From Pleurodeles waltl (taxonomy: Eukaryota > Chordata > Amphibia > Caudata > Salamandridae), in contig NC_090438.1 in the NCBI RefSeq assembly GCF_031143425.1, forward strand, positions 757,667,823 through 757,731,822: a stretch of 64,000 nt of DNA. The letters run 5' to 3'. A program made the position numbers and the translations under genes. Position 1 is the first letter of the stretch; each line of letters starts with the position of its first letter. This document shows positions 35,150-46,109 of this stretch, piece after piece. The notes under the pieces were generated by a model, which had not been told where the DNA came from, did no database searches, and worked only from the letters and a program-made list of their open reading frames with translations.

Positions 35150-36440
35150 ATTCCAGTGCTAACTGTAGTAGTACTTGTTGTGGGACTTTTCTTGGGGCAG
35201 GCCTTGTCTCAAAGTTTGGTGTCCATGCTGACTACAGTTTCGACGCCCGGCCTTCTTGGGATCAAAGTTTTTACCCTTATACCCATTTGAGGATTGTGAA
35301 GAGGCTCGGGCCCACCCTCCTGAGAAGGGTTTTGGGGCCCTGTAGAAGACTCTTTACTTTTTCTCCCCTGGATGTCTCAACACTCTTCCCCTGGGGAGGC
35401 TTTGTGACACCTTTCTTTTGGTCACCCCCTGTGGAAGTCTTGGTCACCCTAGTCTTGACCCAATGGTCTGCCTTCTTTCCCAATTCTTGGGGAGACATTG
35501 GACCCAGGTCTACCAGATGTAGATGCAGTTTGTCACTGAAACAATTACTTAACAGATGTTCCTTCATAAACACGTTATACAGCCCATCATAATCATTTAC
35601 ACCACTGCTAGCTATCCAACCATCTAGTGTTTTGAGTGAGAAGTCAACAAAATCAACCCAAGTCTGGCTCGAAGATTTTTGAGCCCCCTGAACCTAATCC
35701 TGTACTCCTCAGTTGAGAATCCAAAGACCTCAATCAGGGTAGCCTTCATGAGGTCATAAGATTCTGCATCTTTACCAGAGAGTGTGAGGAGTCTACCCCT
35801 ACACTTTCCAGTGAACATTTCCCAAAGAAGAGCACCCCAGTGAGATCTGTTTACTTTTCTGGTTGCAAAAGCCCTCTCAAAAGCTGTCAACCATTCAGTG
35901 ATATCATCACCATCTTCATATTTTGTTACAATCCCTTTGGGGACGATAGGATGTCAGTATTCTCTCTGACCCTAGTTATGTTGCTGCCACCATTGATGGG
36001 AGCTAAACCCATCTCTTGTCTTTCCCTTTCTATGGCTAGGAGCTGCTTCCCCAAAACTAATCGTTTGGCCATCCTGGCTAACAGGAGGTCATCTTCATTG
36101 AGGCTCCCTCAATGCTTCCAGAGTTACTGGTCTCCCCTGTGGAAGAACCAGTCTCTCTGACTATGATTTGTGCAGTCAGAGTTTGAGAAAGCCTGTTCTC
36201 CCAGGTTAGGGCAGGAGGGGGGAAAATCATCCTCCTGTTCACTAACTTCCCCATCTGTAGGACTATCCTCAGAACGGTGGCCTTTTGTAAACGCTGCCAA
36301 AAGCTCCTGGAGCCTCAGTTTGGTAGGGTTGGACCCAGTCTTTATTTTTTTAGCTTACAGAGAGTCCTTAACTTTGACATCCCTAGATGCAGGTAAGGGG
36401 TGAGGTTGAGTTCCACCATCATCTCATCTGTGCTAGACAT
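35150..36440 (-). pseudogene. Gag with SCAN-like capsid, broken
   Basis: A start codon at 36438-36440 on the minus strand follows about 270 bases after the 5' LTR, but a TAA ends that frame after about 33 codons. Further in, 35624-35890 has 'TAFERAFATRKVNRSHWG', 'CRGRLLTLSGKDAESYDLMK' and 'VFGFSTEEYRIRFRG'. 35277-35573 has 'FMKEHLLSNCFSDKLHLHLV' and 'PMSPQELGKKADHWVK'. Between them another frame gives 'QTWVDFVDFSLKTLDGWI'. The run of YRxRFR, helix, E-x-LLxN, L-x-x-x-LVD, P-x-S-x-x-EL is the pattern of a SCAN domain/gypsy capsid. A Cys/His remnant near 35230 may be a degraded zinc knuckle. Confidence 0.75.
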
Positions 36441-36689
36441 GATCACTCTAAGAGTTGGGATAACATTTTAAGAATCTAAAAACTACTTCTAGAACTTAAA
36501 TCCAATCTTTTACAAACGTTTAAACTCTAAAAGAAATGCTAAAAGGGACTTACACAAGCCCCTAGCAGGACTTTTAAAAATTTAGAAAAATAGTTCAAAT
36601 TGCAAAAATCTGTTTCTAATTGAAATTTTGGGAATTTAGTCGTGTGATCAGGTACTGGCTGAGTAGTCCAGCAAATGCAAAGTCTTAGA

Positions 36690-36709
36690 CCCCACCGCAG
36701 ATCCACCAA
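36690..36709 (-). other. Putative primer binding site
   Basis: On the minus strand TTGGTGGATCTGCGGTGGGG follows the 5' LTR directly. TGG next to the LTR end matches a tRNA CCA tail. The match to an acceptor ending TCCACCA is compatible with tRNA-Ala, but only the first 8-9 bases fit well, so the tRNA is unassigned. Confidence 0.5.
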
Positions 36710-37656
36710 TGTAGGCTCTGTATATAATTTCTCAAAGTGAGAGATAGCGTGCACAGAATCCAAGGGTTCCCCTTAGAGGTTGATAGTGGCAAAATTAGAT
36801 AATTCTAATGCTCTATTTTGCGGTAGTGTGGTCGAGCAGTAGGCTTATCAGAGGGTAGTGTTAAGCATTTCTTGTACACACACAGGCAATAAATGAGGAA
36901 CACACACTCAAAGACTTAACATATTTTCTTAATTCATTTTAGTACCACAAGATTCAAGATTTAAAGCAAATACATAAAATGCAAGGTACTCCACACAGGT
37001 AAGTAAGGAACTTTGAATTAAAGCAGTAATACACACAGTATAGGTTAAAATGGCAATAAGCTATTTTAAAAGAGGACACTGCAAAACTCAACATTTCCTG
37101 TAGAGGTAAGTGTTGTTTAGTTTCTGAGGTAGTCAACCACTTACAAGTTCAGTTTCCTGGGCATAGGCAGCCCGCCGTTGGGGGTTCAAGGCAACCCCAA
37201 AGTCACCACACCAGCAACACAGGGCCGGTCAGGTGCAGAGGTCAAAGGAGGGCCCAAAACACATAGGCACCTATGGAGAACAGGGGTGCTCCGGTTCCGG
37301 TCTGCTGGCAGGTAAGTACCTGTGTCCTCACGGAGCAGACCAGGGGGGTTTTGTAGAGCACTGGGGGGAGCACCTGTGGTGGGGGACGACCACAAACAGG
37401 CACACAAAACACACCCTGAGTGGCACAGGGGCGGCCGGGTGCAGTGTGCAAGGGCCCTTGGTACCCTTTACAAGGGACTTACCTGTGTGCCGGGGCTGTG
37501 CCAATTGTGGAAACAAAGGTACAGTTTAGGGAAAGAACACTGGTGCTGGGGCCTGGTTAGCAGGGTCCCAGCACACTTTCAATCATAACTGGCATCAATA
37601 AAAGGCAAAATGTTAGGGTGTAGCCATGACAACAGTGGCATTTTCCTTTCCTTACA
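36710..37656 (-). repeat. 5' LTR of the Gmr1-like element, internally deleted
   Basis: Its outer end (GGCATTTTCCTTTCCTTACA, 37637-37656) and inner end (TGTAGGCTCTGTATATAA, 36710) are those of LTR-B. It is only 947 bp: sequence matching the LTR up to 'ggccgggtgcagtgtgcaag' (about 37450) jumps straight to 'ggcccttggtaccctttaca', skipping about 1.6 kb present in the 3' LTR. The inner end has also lost about 6 bases (AAGTTG). Confidence 0.88.
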
Positions 37657-37739
37657 GCATACATGAGTCCTGGGTGCCAGCATAAACTGAAGGTGTCTCA
37701 ATGTGAGAGATGTTTTGGAAACTCCAACATGCAGTAAAC

Positions 37740-38500
37740 TGGCATTCCATATTCTCAGCGGTAGACTAAAGATAGAGCCAATGTGTGAATGTTGTCTCCA
37801 TTCTTGGAAGAGGCCTTATGCCACCTACTAGTGAAGATGCTATCCGTGATCCACAAAGCATCGATCGGTGGCTGACTTCGTCCACCCTGGCATTCAGAGG
37901 TCCCACTGGGGGCTGCATAACCAGGAAGATGTCCTATCACTCCAGCCATGACTCCACTCTGCCCAGTTCGTTGCAACACCACATGGCAGAAGTGTTGTCT
38001 GTGAAGACTTAAACCAGCCTTCCTTTGATGGATGGGAGATAGGCTTTCAATGGCAAGCAAATCGCCCTCAGCTTCAGACAAGAGCCATGAGTTTTCTGAT
38101 CGCCACCTCTCCTAAGTGGCTACCCCAACCCAGAAGCAATGCATCAGTCATTAATGTCAGTTCCGGGTGGGGAAGAGAGGGCTCTGCCACTGGTCCAATC
38201 GCGGTTCATTAGCCACCACTGAGATATTTTGCAGTCTCCTTCAAAATCTGGGCCAGATCAGAGAAATGTCCTTAATTCTGAGACTTTGGGTCCCACTGCA
38301 GAACCTGCATGCATGTGCCATCAGCGTGCTTCTCCAGCAGGATGCAGAAGAATGTTAGGTCCAGCAGCCTCAAAACCAGTCTCACTAAAATCCAGCACAG
38401 AGCTTGAAACATCAGGATCATTGCCCAAAAGTCATGGCCTCTTCGATCCAGATAGTAGATGCAGAATTGCTTAGTGTCCAGAATATCACAGTTGAAAGGG
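37740..38500 (-). pseudogene. DIRS-A copy 2 RNase H region, broken
   Basis: Frames 37755-38081 and 38272-38535 match DIRS-A copy 1 RNase H at the DNA level (compare 38150-38260 with 12140-12260: 'atttgggaaga..gggctctgcc', 'ccactg.agat.ttgcagtc'). The coding pattern is heavily shifted. Confidence 0.6.
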
Positions 38501-38990
38501 AGCATCTGCAAAAGAGTCAGACGTGACTTTGGCATGTGGACAGTGAACCCCAGCTAATTAACTCGCCATAATCTGGAGGTTGGTGACAACTGTCTGCGAT
38601 GAGCCTGCCTTCAGCAGTTGGTCATCTAGGTAGGAGAAGACTGGAACCCATGACATTCACAGATGTGCTGCAACCACCATCATCACTTTTGTTAACACCC
38701 TAAGGGCACTGGTGAGGCCAAAAGGGGGTGCAGAAAACTGGAACTTCTCCTGGCCCACTGTGAACTGCAGGTAATACCTGCAGGCCTGCAGGATGGGAAT
38801 GTGAAGGTCCAACACTACTACCCAGTCTCGAGGATCTAGGGCAGGCAAGACCTGGGCCACGGTAAGCATTCTGAACCACTCTTTTCAGATGAAGGCATTG
38901 AGCGAGTGAAGATCCAGGATAGGGCGGAGGCCTCTGTCCTTTTCTGCACCAGGAGGTAGCCAGAAAGCAACCACAACCTACTTCTGATGC
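38500..38990 (-). pseudogene. DIRS-A copy 2 reverse transcriptase, broken
   Basis: 38657-38869 reads 'DPRDWVVVLDLHIPILQ' and 'FGLTSALRVLTKVMMVVAAH', the DIRS RT palm motifs, with the DAYFHIP segment shortened. Upstream and downstream parts are in other frames. Upstream at 38900-38960 nucleotide similarity to 12890-12965 continues. Confidence 0.7.
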
Positions 38991-38999
38991 TGGTATCCT

Positions 39000-40600
39000 C
39001 TCAATAGCTCATTTGGCTAAAAGAGTCTCCACCTCCCGCATGAGCAAGTGAGGTGGCCCTCCATCAACCGATCTTGGGCAGGTGGCAAAAGAAGCAACGT
39101 TTCCAGAAAAGGAAGGGCATAACCCCATTGGACAATTTGAAGCACAAACATGTCTGATATTATCACTTGACATTGGGGCAGATGGTGCCTGATTCTGTCA
39201 CTAACAGAACAGCTGTGCTTTCTGGGGGGTATGTTAAAGGGCCTTACAGGATGGGGTAGTCGGAGGAGCAGAATACGGGACAAAATGCTGGCTTTGGTTA
39301 CCCTGTCCTCTGTGGGAGATGCATCCACAGCCATGAAAAGGCTTGGAGGTCTGGTGACAATAGGCATATGTTTGGTACTGTAGATGCACTGGGAACTCCT
39401 ACCGTAACCACAGAAGGGGCAAAAGGAGGAGTGCAACTGACATAGTCCCAGGGAAGAACCCAAAGAGCTGGCAACAGCCCGACTCTCCTTACAACCCCCA
39501 AATGCTGAATCATCATCACCGAACAGGCGAGAGCCATCAAAGGTTATGTCCATCAGAGCGGACTGTACATTCCCAAAGAAGCCAGTAGATCAGAGCCTGA
39601 TGTGGCAGCATAGTGCCTCCATGGAGGGAAAAGCCCTGCTTACCAAATCAGTGGTGTCCAGCCCAGTCAGGAGAGAGAAATGGCCTGGTTCAGTATGGCT
39701 TGGGCCTCTTCCAAGACAATGGGAGGCACTTGATCGACTGTGTCCCAAAAGGTGTGGGAATTGGCCTAAGGCTTGTGGTGTTCACCAACCACAAACTAGG
39801 TGGGTGGAAGAGAAGATTCTCTTTCCGAATGTGCCCAGCCTTAACCCGGATGGAGGGAGGCTGCAGGTCGAAGACTTCCACTGCCCTGCTCACCTCTATA
39901 GCGAAGGATGTGCCTTCCTTGATGGCAGGTCCCAGGAGGGAGACAAGGCCAGCATCTGGAGATGTGTCCAGTCCACTGGCATATCCCAGCTATTTGTACC
40001 AGTTGTTCTTTTGATGGGGGGGGCAAAGGACTGGTAGGCGCTGTGATCACACCCCTGTTTAAATTCTAAATCTGTACTAGGCATGTCAAAGGTCATGGGC
40101 AGTGTGTCTCAACCAGATGGTTGACATGATGTGGACAGTGTCGGGGTCGACATTGAGCTGTACAGTCTTGGAGTCAGATAGGAAAATGAGGTCCGCAGCA
40201 TCAGATGACGCTGGTGACGTCAGGTGTGGAGTCGGGCGGATACGCTCCAGTGTACACCTCAGCCCCAGAGTTGGTCTGGACCTGCTGGAGGACTCAGAGG
40301 GCCGAGCTGACATTAGGACCCAGCTCGTCAGCAGCACCCTAGCCGGAGCACCTTTTGGCCCTGTGTGGCCAGAGGATGAACCAGATGAAATGGAAACAGG
40401 GCCCGTAAAATGGAGTGCATGGCCAGGGGTCGCTCCAGTGAAGTCAGGGAGGCATGAAGTGGACCCAACCTTCAGCTCTGCAGGACAATTGTGAGAGTGG
40501 AACCTAGGAGAATGAGATCGAGGGAGAGAAGGCAAAGTATGCTTGGACTTCTTCTTGTGTCTTCTTTGATGTATACAATTTTGATGGCAATGGTTTATTC
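39000..40600 (-). pseudogene. DIRS-A copy 2 gag region, broken
   Basis: Frames 39017-39553 and 40086-40535 occupy the gag position. 'QIVQWGYALPF' (39100-39140) is the entry to RT, as in DIRS-B ('IIQHGYCIEF'). 40500-40600 retains the Lys-rich stretch next to the CPxC motif position. A palindromic TGACGTCA lies at 40215-40222. Confidence 0.55.
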
Positions 40601-41062
40601 TCCCGACTGGTCGACCTCAAAGTCTGACTCCATGGCCAAGCCTTAGATCTTGCTCTGGAATGATAGAGCCTTCATATGCCATGCCATTAAGACCTTCATA
40701 GCTCGCTTTGGTTCACCTTTGGGTGCTTTGACTGGAGGTCAGAACAGGCCCAGGAGTCGTGGTCCGACCCCAGGCACTACAAACAGACCAAGTGAAGATC
40801 AGAAAATATATGTTTGTGACATTCCCCACAAGGCTCAAATATGGTAAAAAACTATTGAGGTAGCTCTCTGGATATGCACGGTTGGCATGAAAAGAAAGGA
40901 ACTGAGGTCAGCGCACCGGGGTAGTGCCCATATAGGCACCACGCATGTCACTTCCGATGTCACCTATCAGCGAGCAGATGCAGTGCTCAAGATTTTCAGG
41001 AACTAGTTTGACACTGGGGGATATTCTAAGGTCAGGAATCTGCAGTTAGAAGTCTTTATGAG

Positions 41063-41470
41063 AAGGAAAAGTTACACCTTTAGTAACAATCATTATAGTG
41101 AATACTCTACCTTTAGCTTCCTCCCTAATGAATGTCCAGCAGGCACCTGAATATATCAGGAACATATACAAAAGGTTTCCTTCGCTGGTAGGTGGCACTA
41201 TGGCTCCAGGTTGGCTCTGAAACCTCTAGGGTGTGATGTCACTGAGATATATATAGTGCTATTCGGTGATCTGACTTAAGTTGTCACCCTGTTTTTGTAT
41301 GGCATCTGAGGCAGAAATGATCCTGACAGTCTTAAAGGAATGCAATCAAAACCATCTAACTGTACCACAGAACCAGTACAATAACCACTCCCCAGGATAG
41401 GGAGGCGGGCAGGTCATTGAGGAATCTACAGGTAGATAAAATAATCTCAAGAAAGAGCTACCGAAGCTGC
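41063..41470 (-). repeat. DIRS-A fragment 3: left terminus joined to copy 2
   Basis: Directly after the right end of copy 2 comes a new, diverged left terminus ('aaagttacacctttagtaac', 'taggtggcac', 'tgatgtcac'). Its internal complementary region is at about 41420-41465 ('gtcattgaggaatctacagg'). It stops before any coding part. Confidence 0.6.
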
Positions 41471-42335
41471 ATCCCTGGCCCAAAGCATCATGAAAGGTAA
41501 GGGACAAGAGCAAAATAAATCATCCAAATACAATCACCCCATCAGAGGGTTGCCCGACATGCTAACGGAAGGCAGTAACCATCAGTCACACCACAACTTC
41601 CAAAGACAAAAGGAAACAAAACAACTGCCTAACAAAAAAAACAGGAAAGGCTTATCAGCAGAGAGGAAAGCATGGGCCACAAATATGAAATCTACACAGT
41701 GATAACAAAAAGGTTTCAAGGTACTGGCTGTCTAGCAGAGACCTGATGAATATGACAAGCAAAACATTTAGGCAGGGGCTTGCTCAATCCAAAGAGCCTA
41801 AACAAGAACTGGCAGAGGAACTACAAGAGCCATCCCAGCATGGCAAAAATCAATTGTCATCTATTACCCTACACAAATTAGTAAAGGAAGACACACCATA
41901 ACCAAAAGAATAGTGAACCACACAAAACAGCATATACAGCCAACAAATGAAGTGTCAAAAGTTTCCAAGTGTATCCAAAGCAAGACCCAATGGAAAGTTG
42001 GGCCACCAAAAACAATGACAGACTGTCATCTATGGGAACGAGAACAGAACGCAATGACATCTAATGTGGTACAAACCACTTACCCAAACCTCATTCAGAG
42101 GACAGCAGTGCTAGTAAGTGTTTAAAATGTAACCTCAAGTCCGACTTTGACCTCCAGTATTCGGCCAAACAAGACTCCTCACCCATCATAGGAGACAGTT
42201 GTGAAAGTATGAGAAGTGCATAGATAGGGCATGAGGCCAAGGTCTGGGAGGGCCTCTAGCAAAAGGCTCATGCAAAAGAACTGTAGATCATTTCCTCAAG
42301 CCCATGGTCCTCGGTACTAGATAACAAGTTAGTCC
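41471..42335. other. Unassigned sequence between DIRS fragments
   Basis: A-rich plus strand with several short frames, none with family motifs. No terminal repeats were seen. It may be the inside of a very diverged DIRS copy or host DNA. Confidence 0.3.
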
Positions 42336-42829
42336 TCACACTTGGTAAAACTTTTTCTGGTAGACTAACCACAGATTCCCCCACCTTAGAATATTCCCCA
42401 GGTGTCACACTGGATCCAGAAAATCTTGAGCAGTATCTCTACATGCCAGTAGGTGGCGCTGCCAGCTCCACATCAACGTCGTCCACTACAGAAGTGGCGT
42501 GCACACCGGTGCACTGACATCAAGTTATTTCATTAGTATTTCCACACTAAAGAAACAGAGCCACAGCAGGGTGCCACAGCAGAATGATCAGTGTGCAGAA
42601 TCTAATAAGAGGTGAAAAGCCTAGTTCGCAGAACAGGAAGATTGGTGAGGAATCTATAGTTAGACAGTCTCTACCAGAAAACGAGTTACAGAAGCTAAGC
42701 AACTAGCTCTTTTAATGGGAGATTTCTAACCCCAAAGTCCTCACCTTAGAATAGATACCAAGGTAATAACTTCCCAGAGGTGGGTCTGCGAACTGGCTCA
42801 CACCAAAAAGTACTGGAGGACTTGGGAAA
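42336..42829 (-). repeat. DIRS-A fragment 4: terminus interrupted by copy 5
   Basis: Left terminus ('ttctggtagactaaccacag', 'gccagtaggtggcgctgcc'), internal complementary region (42640-42740) and the start of the recombinase 3' region ('gaactggctcacaccaaaaag'). It ends at 42829 where copy 5 begins with ACAAGTTACTTATC, so copy 5 may have inserted here. Confidence 0.75.
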
Positions 42830-43318
42830 ACAAGTTACTTATCTTCGGTAACACTTTATCTGGTGGAGACTATGCATCCGCCAATTGCTTACCATAGAAT
42901 ATTTTCCAGGCTACAGACTGGATTCAGAAAATCTTGAGCAGTAACTCTGCATGCCAGTAGGTGGCATTGATCGGCTCCTCATCAGCCGCACCAAAAGTGA
43001 TATACTTGGTGTCTATGTAGGCATCACCTCAGCAGGCTGACATCAGTTGCTTTTGTGACACTTCCACGCCAAAAGCAGAGATTCACGTCAGAGGGTTGAT
43101 GAACCAGTGTGCAGAGAAGAACCTTTCTAGGCAGATAAAAATGGTTTGTAGAAGCAGGGAGTTTGGGAGGGTCGGTAAGAAATCTGCAGCTATAGTATCT
43201 ATCAGATAAGCAAGTAACTTGTTTATCTGATATGATTTCTAGACGCAGATTCCTTACCTTAAAACAGGTACCACAGCAATACCTCCCCAGAGGGGGGGGG
43301 GGGGGTCTGCAAACTGGT

Positions 43319-44260
43319 TCATACTAAAAAAGTCCTGAAGAGCCAATGGGCAAGGTGCCTATAACGACGGACCTGACTATCAAGGCAGTAGTTTTTTGTA
43401 AATGTGTGCAGAGAAGCCAACCTAGCAACTTTACAGATGTCCAGGATGGGGACTCCACAAATTAATGCAATGGTCCCAGCCTTGGCTCTGGTGAAATGAG
43501 CAAACAACCCCTCAGAGGGATTTCTTCCTCAGCAGTGCGTAGCAGATCCTAAAACAGAACACAATCCATCTGGAGATGGACTACTTTAACTTTTTTCACT
43601 CTGGCGAACCTAATAAAGAGTTAATCATCCACTCAGTGTTCTGTGGTGCGATCAATGCAGAATGACAAAACTCTTTTTGTGTTCAAATAATGGAGTTACC
43701 CATTCTCCTTAGAAGGCTGAGGCAGAGAAAAGAAGGTCGGCAGCGTGATGCTTTGGCTGACATGGAAATGTGTCACCACCCTTGGCAGAAAAGAGGAGCA
43801 GGTGTGGAGAACCAGTTTGTGTGTGAAGAAGCTGGTGTATGGGGGGTATACAGAGAGTGTCTCTGGATCTGCAACCTTTCTGGCTGAAGTAATGACCATA
43901 AAGAAGACTGTTTTGATTGCATAGGTTTGAAAGGTGAACACATTAAGAAGGTTAAAACCAAACTAAGGTCTCATTGAGGCATAATGATGGGTTTAGGTGG
44001 AAACGTGTTGAAGTCTTTTCAGGAAATAAGTCACAACAGTTGACGAACAGGGAGGGTTGATCCAGCAATAGCAAGACAGCAGAATGGCTGAAAGATAGCC
44101 TTTACTGCACCCAAAGCAAAGCCTTGCCAAGTTAATGATAAAACAAACAATACCTTGGACAAAGGTACAGAAATAGGATCAATGTGCTTTTAAGCACCTT
44201 AAGCCACAGATTCGTCCCAATGGCAGGTGCACACACTCTTTGTTGATGGACACCTGGAAG
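43319..44260 (-). pseudogene. DIRS-A copy 5 tyrosine recombinase, broken
   Basis: 43319-43507 reads 'VPILDICKVARLASLHTFTK' followed by NYCLD, the C-terminal segment with the nucleophilic Tyr. 43696-43941 has 'KTVFFMVITSARKVADPETL', where the catalytic Arg is kept (TSAR). Stops and shifts lie between. Confidence 0.7.
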
Positions 44261-44539
44261 GCAGCACAACTTCACAGACTTACGACGGAAACCAAAAACT
44301 GTCAATTGCTAACATTAAATCTCAATACATTTGTCCGGTTGTACAACCCTGCCCTGTTGCTGCTACAGGACATCCTCCCAAAGGGGCAGCCTGACCAGAG
44401 GACAAACACTCATGCTCAGGAGTTCAGACGAAATGTGTATTTGAGGGAGAGCTGCCTTGGAAACTCCAACACACAGAAGTGAAGTGTTGACATTGCGCAT
44501 TCTCAGTGGTGGTAAATAGGTCTAATCAAGGTTATCCCC

Positions 44540-45330
44540 AGTCCAGGGACAGACCTTGTACTACCACCCTATGGAGATGCTATTTGCGATCCGTGAGGCA
44601 TCGACGGCTGAGTTGGTCTGTCCTGGTGTTGAAAGAGCCTGCCAGGTGTTGTATGACCAGCAAAATGTCCTGACTTTCCAGGCATGTCCAGAGGTGTAGG
44701 GCCTCTTGACAAAGGGTCCACAACCCCATACCACCCTGCTTGTTGCAGTACCACAGTCCAGTGGTGTTGTCTGTACACCTGAACCAGCCTCCCCCTTGAT
44801 AGAAGGCAAAAATAGAAAGCAGATCACTCAACTCCAACAAGTTGATGTGGGACTGAGACTCCGCCTGAGAGCAGAGACCTCTAATCTTCATCTCTCGCAG
44901 ATGGCCACCATGACACAGGAGGGATGCGTCTGTCACCACTTTGAGGTCTTGATGGGGAAGGGAGTGGGGTCTGTCAATGACCCAATCGCATTTCCTCAGC
45001 CACTAATACAGGTCCTTTGCAGTGTCCTCTGACATCTGTACTAGAGAGATTCCTCTGATGCTGCGCCCACTGGCACTACAGGTCCCACTGCAGAGCACGC
45101 AAATGACAGGGGGCATGTTTTACCAGCAGGATGTAGGGGGTCATGCGACCCAGCAGCCTCAGAGTCAGTCTCACCAAAACCCAGGGGAGAGGCTGAAACA
45201 CTGATATAGCCTAAAATCCTAGACTCACTGTTAGGGAGGATAACACCAATACTACACCATGTCCAGAACAAGTCAGATGAAAGGGAACGTCTGAGGGGAA
45301 GTCCGGTGTGACACTGGAACATTGACAGTG
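44540..45330 (-). pseudogene. DIRS-A copy 5 RNase H, broken
   Basis: 44580-44939 reads 'MVTDASLLCHGGHL' (catalytic Asp of TDAS present), 'HINLLELSDLLSIFAF' (catalytic Glu) and 'CTDNTTGLWYCNKQGG' (second Asp), then in the same frame 'VIQHLAGSFNTRTDQLSRR'. Among DIRS-A copies this is the best preserved RNase H. The stretch up to 45330 shows matching DNA but shifted frames. Confidence 0.75.
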
Positions 45331-45339
45331 AACCTCAGC

Positions 45340-45780
45340 AGGTGCAAGTCTGAAGGTCGGAGACAACAGCCTGGTACGTGCTCAACTCCAACAGCCATTC
45401 GTCGAGTTTGGTGAAGACTGGCACCCCTTATGTCCGCAGATAAGCTGAAACCACCTCTATTACCTTGCTGAACACTCAAGAGGCGCTGGCAAGGCCAAAG
45501 GGGAATTGAAAGTGCTTGTGGCCCACTGTGAACCGCAAGTAATGCCTGTGGGCGGACAGGACAGGGATGTGGAAATATGTGTCCTGTTAAGTCCAATGCT
45601 CCCATCTAGTCTCCCCTGTCGAGGGCAGACAAGACCTGAACAAGCGTGAGCAATTTTAATTCCTCCTTCTTGAGGAAGAAATTGAGAGGGCACAGCTCTA
45701 GGGTAGGACAAAGGCCCATGTCCTTTTTGGGCCCCAGAAAGTAGCGGGAATACCAAAGACAGCAGTCCAGTCCACGCTGA
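45340..45780 (-). pseudogene. DIRS-A copy 5 reverse transcriptase, broken
   Basis: DNA similarity to DIRS-A copy 1 is clear ('gtgaaccgcaagtaatgcct', 'tcctccttcttgaggaagaa', 'cagaaagtagcgggaataac' regions). No single frame exceeds about 135 codons, and the YLDD region is disrupted. Confidence 0.65.
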
Positions 45781-46109
45781 AATCCAGGTGTTGCTATTCT
45801 TCAGGCTCCAGCGACCCATCCCAATCCTCCTTGAGTTCCAAGCTGATAGGAACAAGGCTCTGAATCTCACCTAGGAAGTATAGACCCAGTCAGCGTCATC
45901 CGACACCCATTCGGGACTGTATCGGAGTTGGGATGAGAATGGGGATGGCGCCGCACAGCAGCTCACGTCGACATCGGGATCGACGCCAGGGAAAGTTGAG
46001 GTGGTACGAACGGCATCGCTCCAGATCCATCACTGGATCCAAGGTGCCCAAAAGGCACTGGGCCGGAGTTGCCCATGCAGAACCTGTAGGGGGCCCCTCC
46101 TGAACCCAC

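Larger units (their letters stand above)
29075..37656 (-). mobile_element. Complete Gmr1-like Ty3/gypsy retrotransposon (LTR-B family)
   Basis: The element has everything expected: TSD GCATA on both sides (29070-29074 and 37657-37661), a 2,568-bp 3' LTR, a polypurine tract next to it, a minus-strand coding region, a primer-binding-site-like sequence and a 5' LTR. The domain order is gag, protease, integrase, RT, RNase H. Integrase ahead of RT in a gypsy-like pol is the feature of the Gmr1 lineage described from fish and other deuterostomes. All genes have stops or frameshifts, and the 5' LTR has lost about 1.6 kb. It inserted into DIRS-A copy 2. Confidence 0.9.
24720..41062 (-). mobile_element. 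DIRS-A copy 2, split by two LTR-B insertions
   Basis: The left terminus begins at 24720 ('acaaattacttaccttctgtaat') and the right terminus ends near 41062 ('aggaatctgcagttagaagtc'). Removing the solo LTR-B (26385-29028), the complete LTR-B element (29075-37656) and their duplications leaves about 5.1 kb, the length of DIRS-A copy 1. The three host pieces join in register: 24720-26384, 29034-29074 and 37662-41062. Coding remnants follow the gag, RT, RNase H, recombinase order on the minus strand, all broken. Confidence 0.85.
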
